37,282 nt of DNA from Afifellaceae bacterium (lineage in GTDB: Bacteria > Pseudomonadota > Alphaproteobacteria > Rhizobiales > Afifellaceae). Positions 1 to 8,098 of this stretch are shown here, piece after piece. The stretch's first letter is position 1. Each line of letters begins with the position of its first letter. Location: contig JANQKG010000054.1 in NCBI GenBank assembly GCA_028281235.1, positions 1 to 37,282 of the forward strand, in the 5' to 3' direction. The position numbers and the translations under genes are program-made. The notes under the pieces were generated by a model. That model did not search any database. It was not told the DNA's origin and saw only the letters and a list, made by a program, of their open reading frames with translations.

Positions 1-130
1 TGGAGGCAGGGCGGCGGTGGACAAAACGTAGGAAAGTGATGCTACCACATAGAATATCTGCGACGGCGCGATTGCGCCTATAAGGCGCAGCGGAGGCGGT
101 GCCGACAGAAAGTGCTAACGGTAGGGCAGC

Positions 131-715
131 TTGAAACTCCTCGTTACCGGCTTCGGGCCGTTTCCCGGCGCGCCGGAGAACCCGACCGAACCGTTGATGG
201 GGACGCTGCGCGACGCGCCGCTCGGTTCCCTCCGAGTGGCCGCATTGAAGGCGGTCGTGCTTCCCACCGAATATGCCTGCTCGTGGGAGCTGCTCCGGCA
301 GCTCTATGCCGATTTCGCCCCCGATATTGTGGTGCATTTCGGCCTGAGCTTGCGCGCCGAGGCTATCCTCGTAGAGCGGGTGGGGCGCAACCACGCCGAT
401 CCCGACAAGCCAGACGCCGCCGGTCACATGCCGTCGTCAGGCCGCGTGCTGGGCTCCGGCCCGGACACGCTTTCCGCCACGCTGCCGGTTGCGGAGATCG
501 TCGATGCGCTTGTGCGAAGCGGCGTTGCGGCCGTGCCGTCCGACGACGCCGGCGCCTATGTCTGCAACGCCGCGCTCTACCGCTCGCTTCACGCTGAAGC
601 CGCGCCGTGCGTCGGGTTCGTGCATGTTCCGCCGGTGGGGCAGGCCGGATTCACGCAGGCGCGATTGGAAGAAGCCGCATCGATCGTCCTGAGCGCCGTA
701 ACGGCCGCGCGCTAG
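131..715 (+). CDS. pcp: Pyroglutamyl-peptidase I (peptidase family C15)
   Basis: A cytosolic cysteine peptidase that removes N-terminal pyroglutamate from peptides. The 194-residue length is slightly below the usual ~200-215. The opening MKLLVTGFGPFPG and the three catalytic positions of the family are visible: Glu82 in VERVGRN, Cys145 in AYVCNAALY and His165 in GFVHVPP. The start is a TTG at 131 with AGGG about five bases upstream; no ATG or GTG fits the conserved N-terminus. The gene converges on pdxY and their stop codons overlap in the sequence CTAG. The 130 bases upstream hold no gene; they contain a small hairpin (73-89, TGCGCC/GGCGCA). Identification is by motif and is firm; the physiological substrate is not shown. 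Confidence 0.88.
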   Translation: MKLLVTGFGPFPGAPENPTEPLMGTLRDAPLGSLRVAALKAVVLPTEYACSWELLRQLYADFAPDIVVHFGLSLRAEAILVERVGRNHADPDKPDAAGHMPSSGRVLGSGPDTLSATLPVAEIVDALVRSGVAAVPSDDAGAYVCNAALYRSLHAEAAPCVGFVHVPPVGQAGFTQARLEEAASIVLSAVTAAR

Positions 716-1581
716 CCCGCGCTACCCATCCGCCGCACGCTGACCCGCATGCGCGGATCGACAAGTGCCGCCTGAAGCGGGGCGAGGAGAAGCGAGTCCG
801 CGTCGGCCTTCACGCTGGCCGCCAACATCTCCGCCACGCTGGAAAGCGCCAGCTCAACCGCCGCCGGCCAGGGCAGGCCCTCAAGCCGCCGCGCAAGCAG
901 AAGCGCCGTCAGTACATCCCCCGTTCCCTTGATGGCCGTGTCGAGCAGCAAGTGCTCATAAAGCGCGACCCGATTGCCGCGCACCAGAAGATTGCCGATC
1001 TGGCCGCGCATCAGCCCGGGTGCTGAGGTCGCCAGCACGATCGGCGAGGGGAGTTGCCCCGCAAGCGCAGCAAGGTCCGGCGCATCGCCGCCAGCATGTC
1101 CGGCGAGCCAGGCGCACTCAAAGGCGTTGGGCGTCGCTGCGTCGGCGAGCGGCAGGAGCCGGTCACGCACGGAATCTGCGATATCCTCGTCGACATAAAG
1201 GCCGCCGCCGTCACCTCCGGCGCTGTCGCCGATCACGGGGTCGCAGACGTAAAGTGTGTCCGGCCGCTGCGCCTTGACCGCCTCCACGAAAGCCGCCACC
1301 GCCCGCGCCTGCGCCTCATGCGCCAGGTAGCCCGACACGATACCGGCGACGGAGGAGGCGCGTTCATCCTGAATCAGAGCTTGAAGAAGCCGCTCGAAAG
1401 CGCCGCTTTCGGGCACAATTCGCTCCGCCGCGCCGAGGCCCGGATGATGGGGGAGAAGCACTGTCGGCACGGCCCAGACCGTGAAGCCGAGCCGCTCCAG
1501 CGCAAAGACCATCGCCCTGTTACCCACGCTGCCGCGCGCCACATGGCTGGAGATGACGACTACGACGCCGTTTGATCTCAT
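712..1581 (-). CDS. pdxY: Pyridoxal kinase
   Basis: An ATP-dependent kinase of the ribokinase superfamily that phosphorylates pyridoxal in the vitamin B6 salvage pathway, cytosolic. The N-terminal signature SSHVARGSVGNRA followed by ALERLGF is typical of PdxY/PdxK. VCDPVIGD lies mid-protein, and the anion-hole and catalytic motif GTGDVLTALLLA lies near residue 215, where its Asp is the expected base. Length (289) is normal. The ATG at 1581 has GAGGCGG upstream. The stop overlaps the pcp stop on the other strand, so transcription from the two genes converges. PdxY and PdxK cannot be told apart with certainty from motifs alone. Confidence 0.87.
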   Translation of the reverse strand: MRSNGVVVVISSHVARGSVGNRAMVFALERLGFTVWAVPTVLLPHHPGLGAAERIVPESGAFERLLQALIQDERASSVAGIVSGYLAHEAQARAVAAFVEAVKAQRPDTLYVCDPVIGDSAGGDGGGLYVDEDIADSVRDRLLPLADAATPNAFECAWLAGHAGGDAPDLAALAGQLPSPIVLATSAPGLMRGQIGNLLVRGNRVALYEHLLLDTAIKGTGDVLTALLLARRLEGLPWPAAVELALSSVAEMLAASVKADADSLLLAPLQAALVDPRMRVSVRRMGSAG

Positions 1582-1638
1582 GCCGCCGCCTCAATCTGGC
1601 TCACGCTTTGCCCTTTCAGTACGCGCTACGGCTCTTTA

Positions 1639-1687
1639 GAGCATGATCCCGAAAAGTGGGAACCGGTTTTCGGATAAGATCATGCTC
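1639..1687. repeat. Rhizobial palindromic intergenic element (GAGCATGATC type)
   Basis: Perfect 10-base outer arms GAGCATGATC (1639-1648) and GATCATGCTC (1678-1687) enclose inner arms CCGAAAA (1649-1655) and TTTTCGG (1667-1673) around AACCGGTT. I recognise this as a dispersed repeat of Hyphomicrobiales genomes. It lies between pdxY and the CitE-like gene, upstream of both because they are divergent. Confidence 0.8.
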
Positions 1688-1698
1688 CATCAAAGACA

Positions 1699-1740
1699 TA
1701 GAGCGCTGAGGCGACTTCGACGAAACGCGGCAGCGCTCTA
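1699..1740. repeat. Inverted repeat upstream of the CitE-like gene
   Basis: TAGAGCGCTG (1699-1708) and CAGCGCTCTA (1731-1740) are perfect 10-base inverted arms with a 22-base loop. The pair ends eleven bases before the ATG of the CoA-ester lyase gene, next to the larger palindrome at 1639-1687. It could be a second repeat module or could affect translation of the following gene. Confidence 0.6.
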
Positions 1741-1750
1741 GACAAGCGTG

Positions 1751-2632
1751 ATGCCCGACATCCAGCCCCGCCGCTCGGTTCTTTATGTCCCGGCCAACAA
1801 GCCGCGCGCCATCGACAAGGCACGCACCTTGGCGGCGGATGCCGTCATCCTCGACCTGGAGGATTCCGTCGCGCCGGAGGAGAAGGCGCGCGCCCGCGAA
1901 GCCATGCGCGACGCGCTCGCTGAGCCTTTCGAAAGCGAGGTCGCCGTGCGGATCAATGGCCTCGATACCGATTGGGCAACGGAAGATATCCTCGCCGCGC
2001 TTGCCGCCCGCGCCGATGCCGTGCTCGTCCCGAAGCCCGATGGATCCGGCGACATCCGCGTCGTTGCCGATGCGCTCGACCAGGCTGACGCGCTCGATTC
2101 CGTTGATATCTGGGCAATGATCGAGACGCCGAAGGCGCTTCTGAACCTGCCTTCCATCGCGGCATTGGCCGATGAACCTGACGTGCCACTTGCCTGTTTC
2201 GTCATTGGCACCAACGACCTGTCGCTCGCCACCCGCGTGCCGCTCGGCGAGGACCGAGCCGCCTTTATCCCGTGGTTCATGCAGATCGTCGCGGCGGGGC
2301 GTGCCTACGGGATCGATGTGATCGACGGCCCATGCAACGCCTTCCGCGACCTGTCGCGCTTTGAGGCGGAGTGCCGGCAGGCCCGGGCACTGGGCATAGA
2401 CGGCAAGTCGCTGATCCATCCCGATCAGATCGGACCGGCCAACGCGATCTTCGCACCCACTCCTGAGGAACGCGCCGCAGCGGAAGAGGTGGTTGCGGCA
2501 TTCGCCAGGCCGGAAAACCAGAACAAGGCGGTGATTGCGCTTGACGGGCGCATGGTGGAGCGCCTGCATCTAGCCGAGGCGGAGCGCGTGCTGGTGCTCG
2601 CCGCTGCGATCGCCGAGAGAGAGGGGACATGA
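1751..2632 (+). CDS. HpcH/HpaI aldolase family, CitE-like CoA-ester lyase
   Basis: A TIM-barrel lyase of the citrate lyase beta-subunit/malyl-CoA lyase family. Members cleave or hydrolyse CoA esters such as malyl-CoA or citramalyl-CoA using Mg2+. Visible motifs in order are RSVLYVPANKPRAIDKA, DAVILDLEDSV, VRINGLDTDWATED, DAVLVPKPD, MIETPKALLNLP (metal-ligand Glu), GTNDLS and GKSLIHPDQI. Length (293) is normal. ATG 1751 is preferred; an adjacent GTG at 1748 would add one residue, and neither has a clear ribosome site. No alpha or gamma citrate lyase subunit is nearby, so a real citrate lyase is unlikely. The stop overlaps the next gene's start (ATGA), so the two are translationally coupled. 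The exact CoA substrate cannot be read from the sequence. Confidence 0.85.
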   Translation: MPDIQPRRSVLYVPANKPRAIDKARTLAADAVILDLEDSVAPEEKARAREAMRDALAEPFESEVAVRINGLDTDWATEDILAALAARADAVLVPKPDGSGDIRVVADALDQADALDSVDIWAMIETPKALLNLPSIAALADEPDVPLACFVIGTNDLSLATRVPLGEDRAAFIPWFMQIVAAGRAYGIDVIDGPCNAFRDLSRFEAECRQARALGIDGKSLIHPDQIGPANAIFAPTPEERAAAEEVVAAFARPENQNKAVIALDGRMVERLHLAEAERVLVLAAAIAEREGT

Positions 2633-2847
2633 AGCTCTATCGGTTGCTGACGGGCGAGGACGACGCGGCGTTCTGCAAGAAAGTGTCGGCCGTGCTGAAT
2701 GCCGGCTGGGAGCTTCACGGCTCGCCGAGCCTCACGTTCGACACGCAGCGCGGCCGACCCGTCGCCGCCCAGGCCGTGGTGAAGGAGGTGGAGGGCGATT
2801 GGGAGAGGGAAAGCGCCAAGGCGGATTTCCGGCTCGGCGCCTATTGA
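2629..2847 (+). CDS. DUF1737 domain protein
   Basis: A 72-residue protein of the DUF1737 family, recognised by MKLYRLLTGEDDAAFC, LNAGWELHGSP and AAQAVVKEVEG. The family has no established function and occurs widely in proteobacteria. Its start overlaps the stop of the CoA-ester lyase by ATGA, which suggests co-expression. No signal peptide or membrane segment is present. Confidence 0.8.
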   Translation: MKLYRLLTGEDDAAFCKKVSAVLNAGWELHGSPSLTFDTQRGRPVAAQAVVKEVEGDWERESAKADFRLGAY

Positions 2848-2856
2848 GGGAACGGG

Positions 2857-3366
2857 ATGCGGACGCGCACGATCGTTGTGAACGACCGGATGCAGCAGGG
2901 CTATCGCTACGTGCTGAGCGAGCCGGAGGGCGAGCAGTTCGATCCGGACTTCACACCCGACCTGACGCCGCCTGAGATGCTCCGGCTCGGAATCTTCTGC
3001 GGCAAATACATGACCGACTGCCGCGATGAGTTTCCCGCCGCGTGGTTCAAGCACGCCAAGCTCGCGCCGCAGCGCCGCGACCGCACGCTCAATTTCTTCG
3101 GCGTCGACGCCTCACAGCCGCTTTCAGAATGGCGCCGCAAGGGCTGGGTGCATCCCGACGACCCGCGCGGCTGGTTCCAATGGTACTGCCGTTACTATCG
3201 CGGACGCCGGATGCCGGGCGAGGACGAGCGTCAGATCAAGCGGTGGAAGGCGATCCGCCGTCATGTGGCGCAGATCAAGAAGAACTGCGCGCCCGGCGAC
3301 ATCCACTGCCGTCGCCGCCAGCGTCAGGCGCTGCTGCACTGGGCCTACGACAGCCGCAAGATTTGA
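2857..3366 (+). CDS. Conserved hypothetical protein rich in Arg and Trp
   Basis: A 169-residue soluble, basic protein whose function I do not recognise. The N-terminal part has the stretch MLRLGIFCGKYMTDC. The centre has GWVHPDDPRGWFQWYCRYY, with many aromatic and arginine residues, and the C-terminus has CAPGDIHCRRRQRQALLHW. The HPDDPRGWFQWY core seems familiar from uncharacterised bacterial proteins. ATG 2857 follows the DUF1737 stop by nine bases with GGAACGGG just upstream, so it is probably the third gene of the same operon. Five cysteines are present, but no standard metal-binding pattern is evident. Confidence 0.7.
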   Translation: MRTRTIVVNDRMQQGYRYVLSEPEGEQFDPDFTPDLTPPEMLRLGIFCGKYMTDCRDEFPAAWFKHAKLAPQRRDRTLNFFGVDASQPLSEWRRKGWVHPDDPRGWFQWYCRYYRGRRMPGEDERQIKRWKAIRRHVAQIKKNCAPGDIHCRRRQRQALLHWAYDSRKI

Positions 3367-3460
3367 AGGGGCGGTGGCAGCAAGCCCGCTGGTTCCAGCG
3401 GGGTCGCGAACCGTCACCACTCACGTCGTGTTGCCCGGCAATGACGACAAGAGAAGAGGC

Positions 3461-3487
3461 GAGGACCGGCCGCTACTTCCGGTCCTC
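3461..3487. terminator. Stem-loop between convergent genes
   Basis: GAGGACCGG (3461-3469) and CCGGTCCTC (3479-3487) form a perfect 9-bp stem with a 9-base loop. It sits where the plus-strand hypothetical gene (ends 3366) and the minus-strand membrane gene (ends 3473) converge, overlapping the latter's last codons. The run of T after the stem is weak on both strands, so it is only a possible terminator. Confidence 0.45.
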
Positions 3488-4531
3488 GTCGCCCGCCTCA
3501 AGCGGGAAACACTGACGCCCGGCGCCATGCGTCCACGTCGTATCGCGCGACACGCTGAGCGAGGCCTTGGCGAAGTCGGTGCACAACTCAAAGGCTTTGC
3601 CGTCGCCGGGCCGGTACTCGTAAGCGGCACCGGTCTCAGGGTCCTGGGTGACGAGCGTCGCCTCAAGCGCGGCTTTCAGCGTCTCCAGGCTTTCCGGCAG
3701 ACGGGCGTTGCGCTCGTAATAAACGTCGACAGCACGGGCGATGGCTTTCAACTCCTCGACGCGGCGGTCGTCGATGCGCAGTGCCGCCTGCTCCGACGGC
3801 GGCCCCAGCATCCAAAGCCCGGCGCTGACGGCGAAGAGCGCCACGGCCACTTGCGCCGCGACAAGCGCGATGGAAAGCGCCGAGCCGCGTTCGCGCGCGG
3901 TTTCACGGAGGTCCCACAGATAATAGCTGAGAATGCCGCCGGCCATCGCAGCGACCGCCGCGACCTTGAGCAGGAAGCGCAAGGTCGTCTCACCGGCGAG
4001 CACATAGGCGACGAGCGTTACGAGGTCGCCGATGATGACGGCAACGGCGATGAACATCGCGACATAGGTGAGCCAGCGGCGCACGGGTGAGGCGCGTTCA
4101 GCCGGCTCCCGCGCCAGCATGCGGCCGATCCACCACGCCGTGAAAAGATAGACGGGAAACGCAATCACCACCCGCGCCACCGCCCAGCGCATGCTGGAGA
4201 GCCAGGCGTCGCGCGTGATCGCCGGCGGATCGGCGGGATCGGCAAAGGTGAGTTCAATGAGGCTGAAGAGAAGCTCCAGAACCGAGAAGGCCGCCGTCCC
4301 GAGCGCCGTAAAGAGCACAAGATAGGCGAACGCCTCGCTGGCTGAGACATGCGGCACCGGTCGCGGCACGGGGAGGGGAAAGGACACGTCCGCATAGGCG
4401 GCGAGCGCCTTCGCTGCCTGCTCGCGGTGCCAGCCCGCCTCCAGCAGCGCTTCTTCGATTTTGTCGCGCGACACGCCAAGCGCCATCGCTTCGCGGACAA
4501 ACCGGTTCAACTCATCGGTGCGGGCGGGCAT
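3473..4531 (-). CDS. DUF5671-like membrane protein with a soluble C-terminal domain
   Basis: A 352-residue protein of unknown function. Residues ~1-45 form a short helical soluble domain (LNRFVREAMALGVSRDKIEEALLEAGW). Hydrophobic segments follow from about residue 65 to 250 (AYLVLFTALGTAAFSVLELLF, then further helices), resembling DUF5671. The C-terminal ~90 residues are soluble and contain ELKAIARAVDVYYERNARLPESL, which resembles the helix and loop after the N-terminus of type II pseudopilin-like proteins. ATG 4531 starts 11 bases after the end of the broken toxin gene, so it may share the toxin-antitoxin transcript. Domain naming is tentative. Confidence 0.65.
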   Translation of the reverse strand: MPARTDELNRFVREAMALGVSRDKIEEALLEAGWHREQAAKALAAYADVSFPLPVPRPVPHVSASEAFAYLVLFTALGTAAFSVLELLFSLIELTFADPADPPAITRDAWLSSMRWAVARVVIAFPVYLFTAWWIGRMLAREPAERASPVRRWLTYVAMFIAVAVIIGDLVTLVAYVLAGETTLRFLLKVAAVAAMAGGILSYYLWDLRETARERGSALSIALVAAQVAVALFAVSAGLWMLGPPSEQAALRIDDRRVEELKAIARAVDVYYERNARLPESLETLKAALEATLVTQDPETGAAYEYRPGDGKAFELCTDFAKASLSVSRDTTWTHGAGRQCFPLEAGDEDRK

Positions 4532-4542
4532 TGGAGATGGCT

Positions 4543-4835
4543 TCAGTCATCTTTGTGATCGCGTTCGCGCGATGGATGTTTCACACTGAGAACGACAATT
4601 CCGTCATTATCCGCGTCTAGCGCGTAGTAAACGAGATAGCCGTATCGCGGTATGACAAGCTTACGCACCCCTTCGGTCATTGTCGGCGGCCAAGAGAAGG
4701 GAACAAGAGCAGACGCTCCAGGCTCGAATAGATAGCCGACCGAACGCTAAGGGCGGCGGATGGGCTACGTTCTTTGAGGTAATCGGCAATCTCGACAACG
4801 TCTTGAACGGCTAGCGGCGTGAAGCGAAGCCTCAT
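4543..4835 (-). pseudogene. ParE/RelE-like toxin, frameshifted
   Basis: Type II toxin of the ParE/RelE superfamily, broken by one frameshift. The first frame, from ATG 4835, reads MRLRFTPLAVQDVVEIADYL and ends at a TGA (4677-4679) after GRRQ (52 codons). The adjacent frame resumes at once with TEGVRKLVIPRYGYLVYY and runs to IVVLSVKHPSRERDHKDD, ending at 4543. Joined, the product is ~98 residues, the normal length, and the second half carries the family's strand motif and C-terminal KHPSRER. Adding a single A near 4680 would restore the frame. Its ATG overlaps the antitoxin stop (ATGA). It is either a real inactivating mutation or a sequencing error. Confidence 0.8.
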
Positions 4836-5053
4836 CCCTCAAAGCGTCGAAAGGCGGACTCTATCTCAGCGTCAGTCGCGAATTGCCGCCGACGCGCCTG
4901 GGCCAGGCTTTCAAGTACGTCGGCCAGGTGCGAAGGATCGATGTCTTCGACCTCGTCGTCCGCCAGCGTCAACATCGCTTCCGCGATCTCATCTTGGCGG
5001 TTCACAGGTAGCCGCCGAACGGATTCCAGCGCTTTCTCTAGAAGCTTCGTCAT
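4832..5053 (-). CDS. Antitoxin of a ParDE/RelBE-type module
   Basis: A 73-residue protein starting MTKLLEKALESVRRLPVNRQ and continuing DEIAEAMLTLADD, typical of the small antitoxins paired with RelE/ParE toxins. The N-terminal part would bind DNA or dimerise and the acidic C-terminal half would wrap the toxin. ATG 5053 is chosen because GGCGGAGCC lies just upstream; a longer open frame exists but has no supporting site. The stop overlaps the toxin start by ATGA. The pair diverges from sdhC, so both promoters must lie in 5054-5177. Because the toxin is broken, the antitoxin may now be free-standing. Confidence 0.75.
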   Translation of the reverse strand: MTKLLEKALESVRRLPVNRQDEIAEAMLTLADDEVEDIDPSHLADVLESLAQARRRQFATDAEIESAFRRFEG

Positions 5054-5177
5054 GGCTCCGCCTATATCACTGGACCGTCCTCGGACAAAGGGAACGCCAG
5101 CTCTCCAATTCTCGCGCTCCACCACCCTATCACCCCCTTTGCCTCCTATGCCGCGCTGCGGTATGTCTTCCGCCGCC

Positions 5178-5591
5178 ATGGCCGAGACTCATCTGAAGGC
5201 GCCGTCCGCGGCCGCAAACCGCCCGCTTTCCCCGCATCTTACGGTCTTTCGCCCGATCATCACGATGGTCATGTCCATCGTGCATCGCATCACGGGCATC
5301 GGCCTCTATGTCGGCATGATCTTCCTCGCCTGGTGGCTAATTGCCGCCGCCAGCGGGCCGGCGGCGTTCGATACGGTCAACGCCTTCTTCGGCTCGTGGT
5401 TCGGCCGGTTCATCCTGTTCGGCTTCACCTGGGCGCTCATCCACCACATGCTCGGCGGCATTCGCCATCTCGTGATGGATGCCGGCTACGGCTTTGATCT
5501 GAAAACCGCCGACCGCCTCGCCTGGGCGTCGATTATCGGTTCGGCCGGCCTGACGCTTCTGCTTTGGATCATCGGCTATGCGGCGCGCTAG
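5178..5591 (+). CDS. sdhC: Succinate dehydrogenase cytochrome b556 subunit
   Basis: Membrane anchor of complex II that helps bind haem b and ubiquinone. Signature NRPLSPHLTVFRP, then SIVHRITGIGLY, three transmembrane helices, and HHMLGGIRHLVMDAGYGFD, which contains the expected haem-ligand histidine region. The product is 137 residues from ATG 5178. In-frame ATGs at 5163 and 5148 would add 5 or 10 residues, and no start has a strong ribosome site; MAETHLKAP is the usual kind of leader. It begins the sdh operon. The next operon gene, sdhD, is 264 bases away because a repeat element lies between them. Confidence 0.93.
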   Translation: MAETHLKAPSAAANRPLSPHLTVFRPIITMVMSIVHRITGIGLYVGMIFLAWWLIAAASGPAAFDTVNAFFGSWFGRFILFGFTWALIHHMLGGIRHLVMDAGYGFDLKTADRLAWASIIGSAGLTLLLWIIGYAAR

Positions 5592-5677
5592 CGATCCGAA
5601 CGCGTCGCACGACGGCACTGGTGTCGTGTCCATGATCTCCTTCTTGTCGGGAAGAAGGTTCGGCATTGCCACCCGCT

Positions 5678-5804
5678 CCCTTCCTCTCCCCGCCGGGGAG
5701 AGGTCGGCCGCAAAGCGGCCGGGTGAGGGGGCAAACGCCGGCGACTTCCCCCTCACCCGGTTGCTCGCTTTGCTCCCAACCACCCTCTCCCCAAGGGGGA
5801 GAGG
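5678..5804. repeat. Long imperfect palindromic repeat inside the sdh operon
   Basis: A G/C-rich mosaic: CCTCTCCCCGCCGGGGAGAGG (5683-5703), GGCCGCAAAGCGGCC, GGTGAGGGGG, then the inverse CCCCCTCACCCGG and CTCTCCCCAAGGGGGAGAGG near 5784-5804. The outer GGTGAGGGGG/CCCCCTCACC arms and the local hairpins would fold strongly in RNA. I recognise it as a dispersed intergenic palindrome of rhizobial-type genomes. It occupies about half of the 264-base gap between sdhC and sdhD. Confidence 0.8.
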
Positions 5805-5855
5805 AGGGCGCCGTGCCCTGTCGGTCTGCTCCGTCATGCTCAAAGGAGCCCGCTG

Positions 5856-6233
5856 ATGCGCACGCCGCTCAGCAAGGTACGCGGCCTCGGCTCGGCGCGC
5901 CATGGAACGGGCGAGTTCATCGTCCAGCGCGTGTCAGCCGTGGCGCTCGTCGTGCTTCTGACGCTGTTCATCATCGTGATCGTGTCGCTGAACGGCGAAA
6001 CCCACGCGACCGTCGTGGCGACGCTGTCCTCGCCGCTGGTGGCGCTGATCGTGCTCGCCAGCGTGCTCGTCACGACCGTGCATATGGTCGTGGGCATGCG
6101 GGCTGTCATTGAGGATTATGTGCCGCGCGAGGACCTGAAGATTGCCGCATTGATCGCCAACTGGATTCTCTCCTGGGCGGTCGCGCTGATTGCGGCCTTT
6201 GCCATTTTGAAGATCGCGTTCGGAGGCGCCTGA
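5856..6233 (+). CDS. sdhD: Succinate dehydrogenase hydrophobic membrane anchor subunit
   Basis: Second membrane anchor of complex II, 125 residues with three hydrophobic helices: [36 protein letters not shown] and [32 protein letters not shown] is typical of alphaproteobacterial SdhD. ATG 5856 has AAGGAG upstream, a strong site that may compensate for separation from sdhC. The stop overlaps the sdhA start (TGATG), so SdhD and SdhA are translationally coupled. Confidence 0.92.
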   Translation: MRTPLSKVRGLGSARHGTGEFIVQRVSAVALVVLLTLFIIVIVSLNGETHATVVATLSSPLVALIVLASVLVTTVHMVVGMRAVIEDYVPREDLKIAALIANWILSWAVALIAAFAILKIAFGGA

Positions 6234-8074
6234 TGCCGGGGAACGGCGCAAGCGGTGGAGATGGCCGGGCCGCGCCTTCGGCGAACGGCCGCGCCTATCC
6301 GGTCACCGAGCATGTATTTGACGTCGTGGTCGTGGGTGCCGGTGGCGCCGGCCTGCGCGCGGTGCTGGGTGCCGCACAGGCGGGACTGAAGACCGCCTGC
6401 GTTACCAAGGTCTTTCCCACGCGCTCCCACACGGTCGCCGCGCAAGGCGGCATCGCCGCAGCCCTCGGCAATATCGAGCCCGACGATTGGCGCTGGCACA
6501 TGTACGACACCGTCAAGGGATCGGACTGGCTCGGCGACCAGGACGCGATCGAATATCTCTGCCGCAACGCGCCGCAGGCTGTCTATGAGCTCGAGCACTG
6601 GGGCGTGCCGTTCTCGCGAACCGAGGACGGCCGGATCTATCAGCGCACCTTCGGCGGCATGACCTCCAATTACGGCGAGGGGATTGCGCACCGCACCTGT
6701 GCGGCGGCCGACCGCACGGGCCACGCCATGCTGCACACGCTCTATGGCCAGTCGCTCAGGCACTCCGCTGAGTTCTTCATCGAATATTTCGCCATCGACC
6801 TCCTGATGGATGACGGCGCGTGCCGCGGCGTGGTGGCGATGGCGCTGGATGACGGCTCGATCCATCGCTTCCGCGCCCACAAGACCGTTCTGGCGACCGG
6901 AGGCTACGGGCGCGTCTACCAATCCTGCACCGGCGCCCACACACAGACCGGCGATGGCAACGCCATGGTGCTGCGTGCCGGCCTGCCGCTGCAGGACATG
7001 GAATTCGTGCAGTTCCACCCGACCGGCATCTATGGCGCCGGCTGCCTGATCACCGAGGGCTCGCGGGCAGAGGGCGGCTATCTGACAAATGCCGAAGGCG
7101 AGCGCTTCATGGAGCGCTACGCGCCGACGGCCAAGGACCTCGCCTCGCGCGACGTGGTTTCGCGTGCCATGACCCTGGAAATCCGCGAAGGCCGCGGCGT
7201 CGGGTCACAGAAGGACCACATCTTCCTGCACCTGGAGCATCTGGGCGTCGACCTTCTGGCTGAGCGGCTGCCGGGCATCTCAGAATCGGCGCGCATCTTT
7301 GCCGGCGTTGACGTGACGCACGAGCCGATCCCCGTGCTGCCCACGGTGCATTACAATATGGGCGGCATCCCGACGAATTATCTCGGCGAAGCTCTGACCA
7401 AGATGAACGGCGACCCGGACGCGGTCGTGCCCGGCCTCATGGCGGTGGGCGAAGCGGCCGCCGTGTCCGTGCATGGCGCCAACCGGCTTGGCTCCAACTC
7501 GCTGACCGATCTCGTCGTGTTCGGCCGCGCCGCCGGCCTGCGCTGCGCGGAAACCATATCGCCGGGCGAAAGCCACGCCCAATTGCCACCCGACGCCGAC
7601 GAGCCGGCATTGTCGCGGCTCGACCAGGCGCGCCACGCGTCGGGCGGTACGCCGACGGCACGACTGCGCGAGCGCATGCAGAAGGTGATGCAGGAATTCT
7701 GCGCCGTGTTCCGGACCGGCGACGTGCTGAGCGAAGGCCGCGACAAGATCAATGAGGTGTGGCGCTCAGCCGACGATCTCCACGTCACCGACCGCGGGCT
7801 CATCTGGAACAGCGATCTGATTGAGACGCTGGAGCTGCAGAGCTTGATGGCGCAGGCCGTAGTGACCATGGAATCGGCGGTGAACCGTACCGAGAGCCGC
7901 GGTGCGCATGCGCGCGAGGACTATCCCGACCGTGACGATGTCGACTGGATGAAGCACACGCTCGCTTGGGCCGACGATGCAACGAAATCGGTGCGGTTGG
8001 ACGACCGCCCCGTGCACACCTACACGCTCACCAACGACGTCAACTACATCGAGCCCAAGGCGCGGGTCTATTGA
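6233..8074 (+). CDS. sdhA: Succinate dehydrogenase flavoprotein subunit
   Basis: Catalytic subunit of complex II, which oxidises succinate to fumarate on covalently bound FAD and faces the cytoplasm. Dinucleotide-binding motif [12 protein letters not shown] is near residue 33. [13 protein letters not shown] carries His66, the FAD-linked histidine. Substrate-site sequences [20 protein letters not shown] and [13 protein letters not shown] are intact, and the protein ends [10 protein letters not shown] as expected. The 613-residue length is normal; the N-terminus carries about ten more residues rich in Gly and Ala than usual. The start overlaps the sdhD stop. Normally sdhB follows at once, but here three extra genes intervene. 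Confidence 0.97.
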   Translation: MPGNGASGGDGRAAPSANGRAYPVTEHVFDVVVVGAGGAGLRAVLGAAQAGLKTACVTKVFPTRSHTVAAQGGIAAALGNIEPDDWRWHMYDTVKGSDWLGDQDAIEYLCRNAPQAVYELEHWGVPFSRTEDGRIYQRTFGGMTSNYGEGIAHRTCAAADRTGHAMLHTLYGQSLRHSAEFFIEYFAIDLLMDDGACRGVVAMALDDGSIHRFRAHKTVLATGGYGRVYQSCTGAHTQTGDGNAMVLRAGLPLQDMEFVQFHPTGIYGAGCLITEGSRAEGGYLTNAEGERFMERYAPTAKDLASRDVVSRAMTLEIREGRGVGSQKDHIFLHLEHLGVDLLAERLPGISESARIFAGVDVTHEPIPVLPTVHYNMGGIPTNYLGEALTKMNGDPDAVVPGLMAVGEAAAVSVHGANRLGSNSLTDLVVFGRAAGLRCAETISPGESHAQLPPDADEPALSRLDQARHASGGTPTARLRERMQKVMQEFCAVFRTGDVLSEGRDKINEVWRSADDLHVTDRGLIWNSDLIETLELQSLMAQAVVTMESAVNRTESRGAHAREDYPDRDDVDWMKHTLAWADDATKSVRLDDRPVHTYTLTNDVNYIEPKARVY

Positions 8075-8098
8075 GTGCCACACCGGTAGGAGGCAGCC

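Noticed and set aside
73-89. Hairpin TGCGCC/GGCGCA before pcp as a terminator or riboswitch part
   Set aside because: Only six base pairs with no T-run and no known riboswitch core nearby; too weak to call.
1748-2632. Citrate lyase beta subunit (citE) as a true citrate lyase
   Set aside because: No citD, citF or citC genes lie nearby, so a stand-alone CoA-ester lyase or thioesterase role is more likely.
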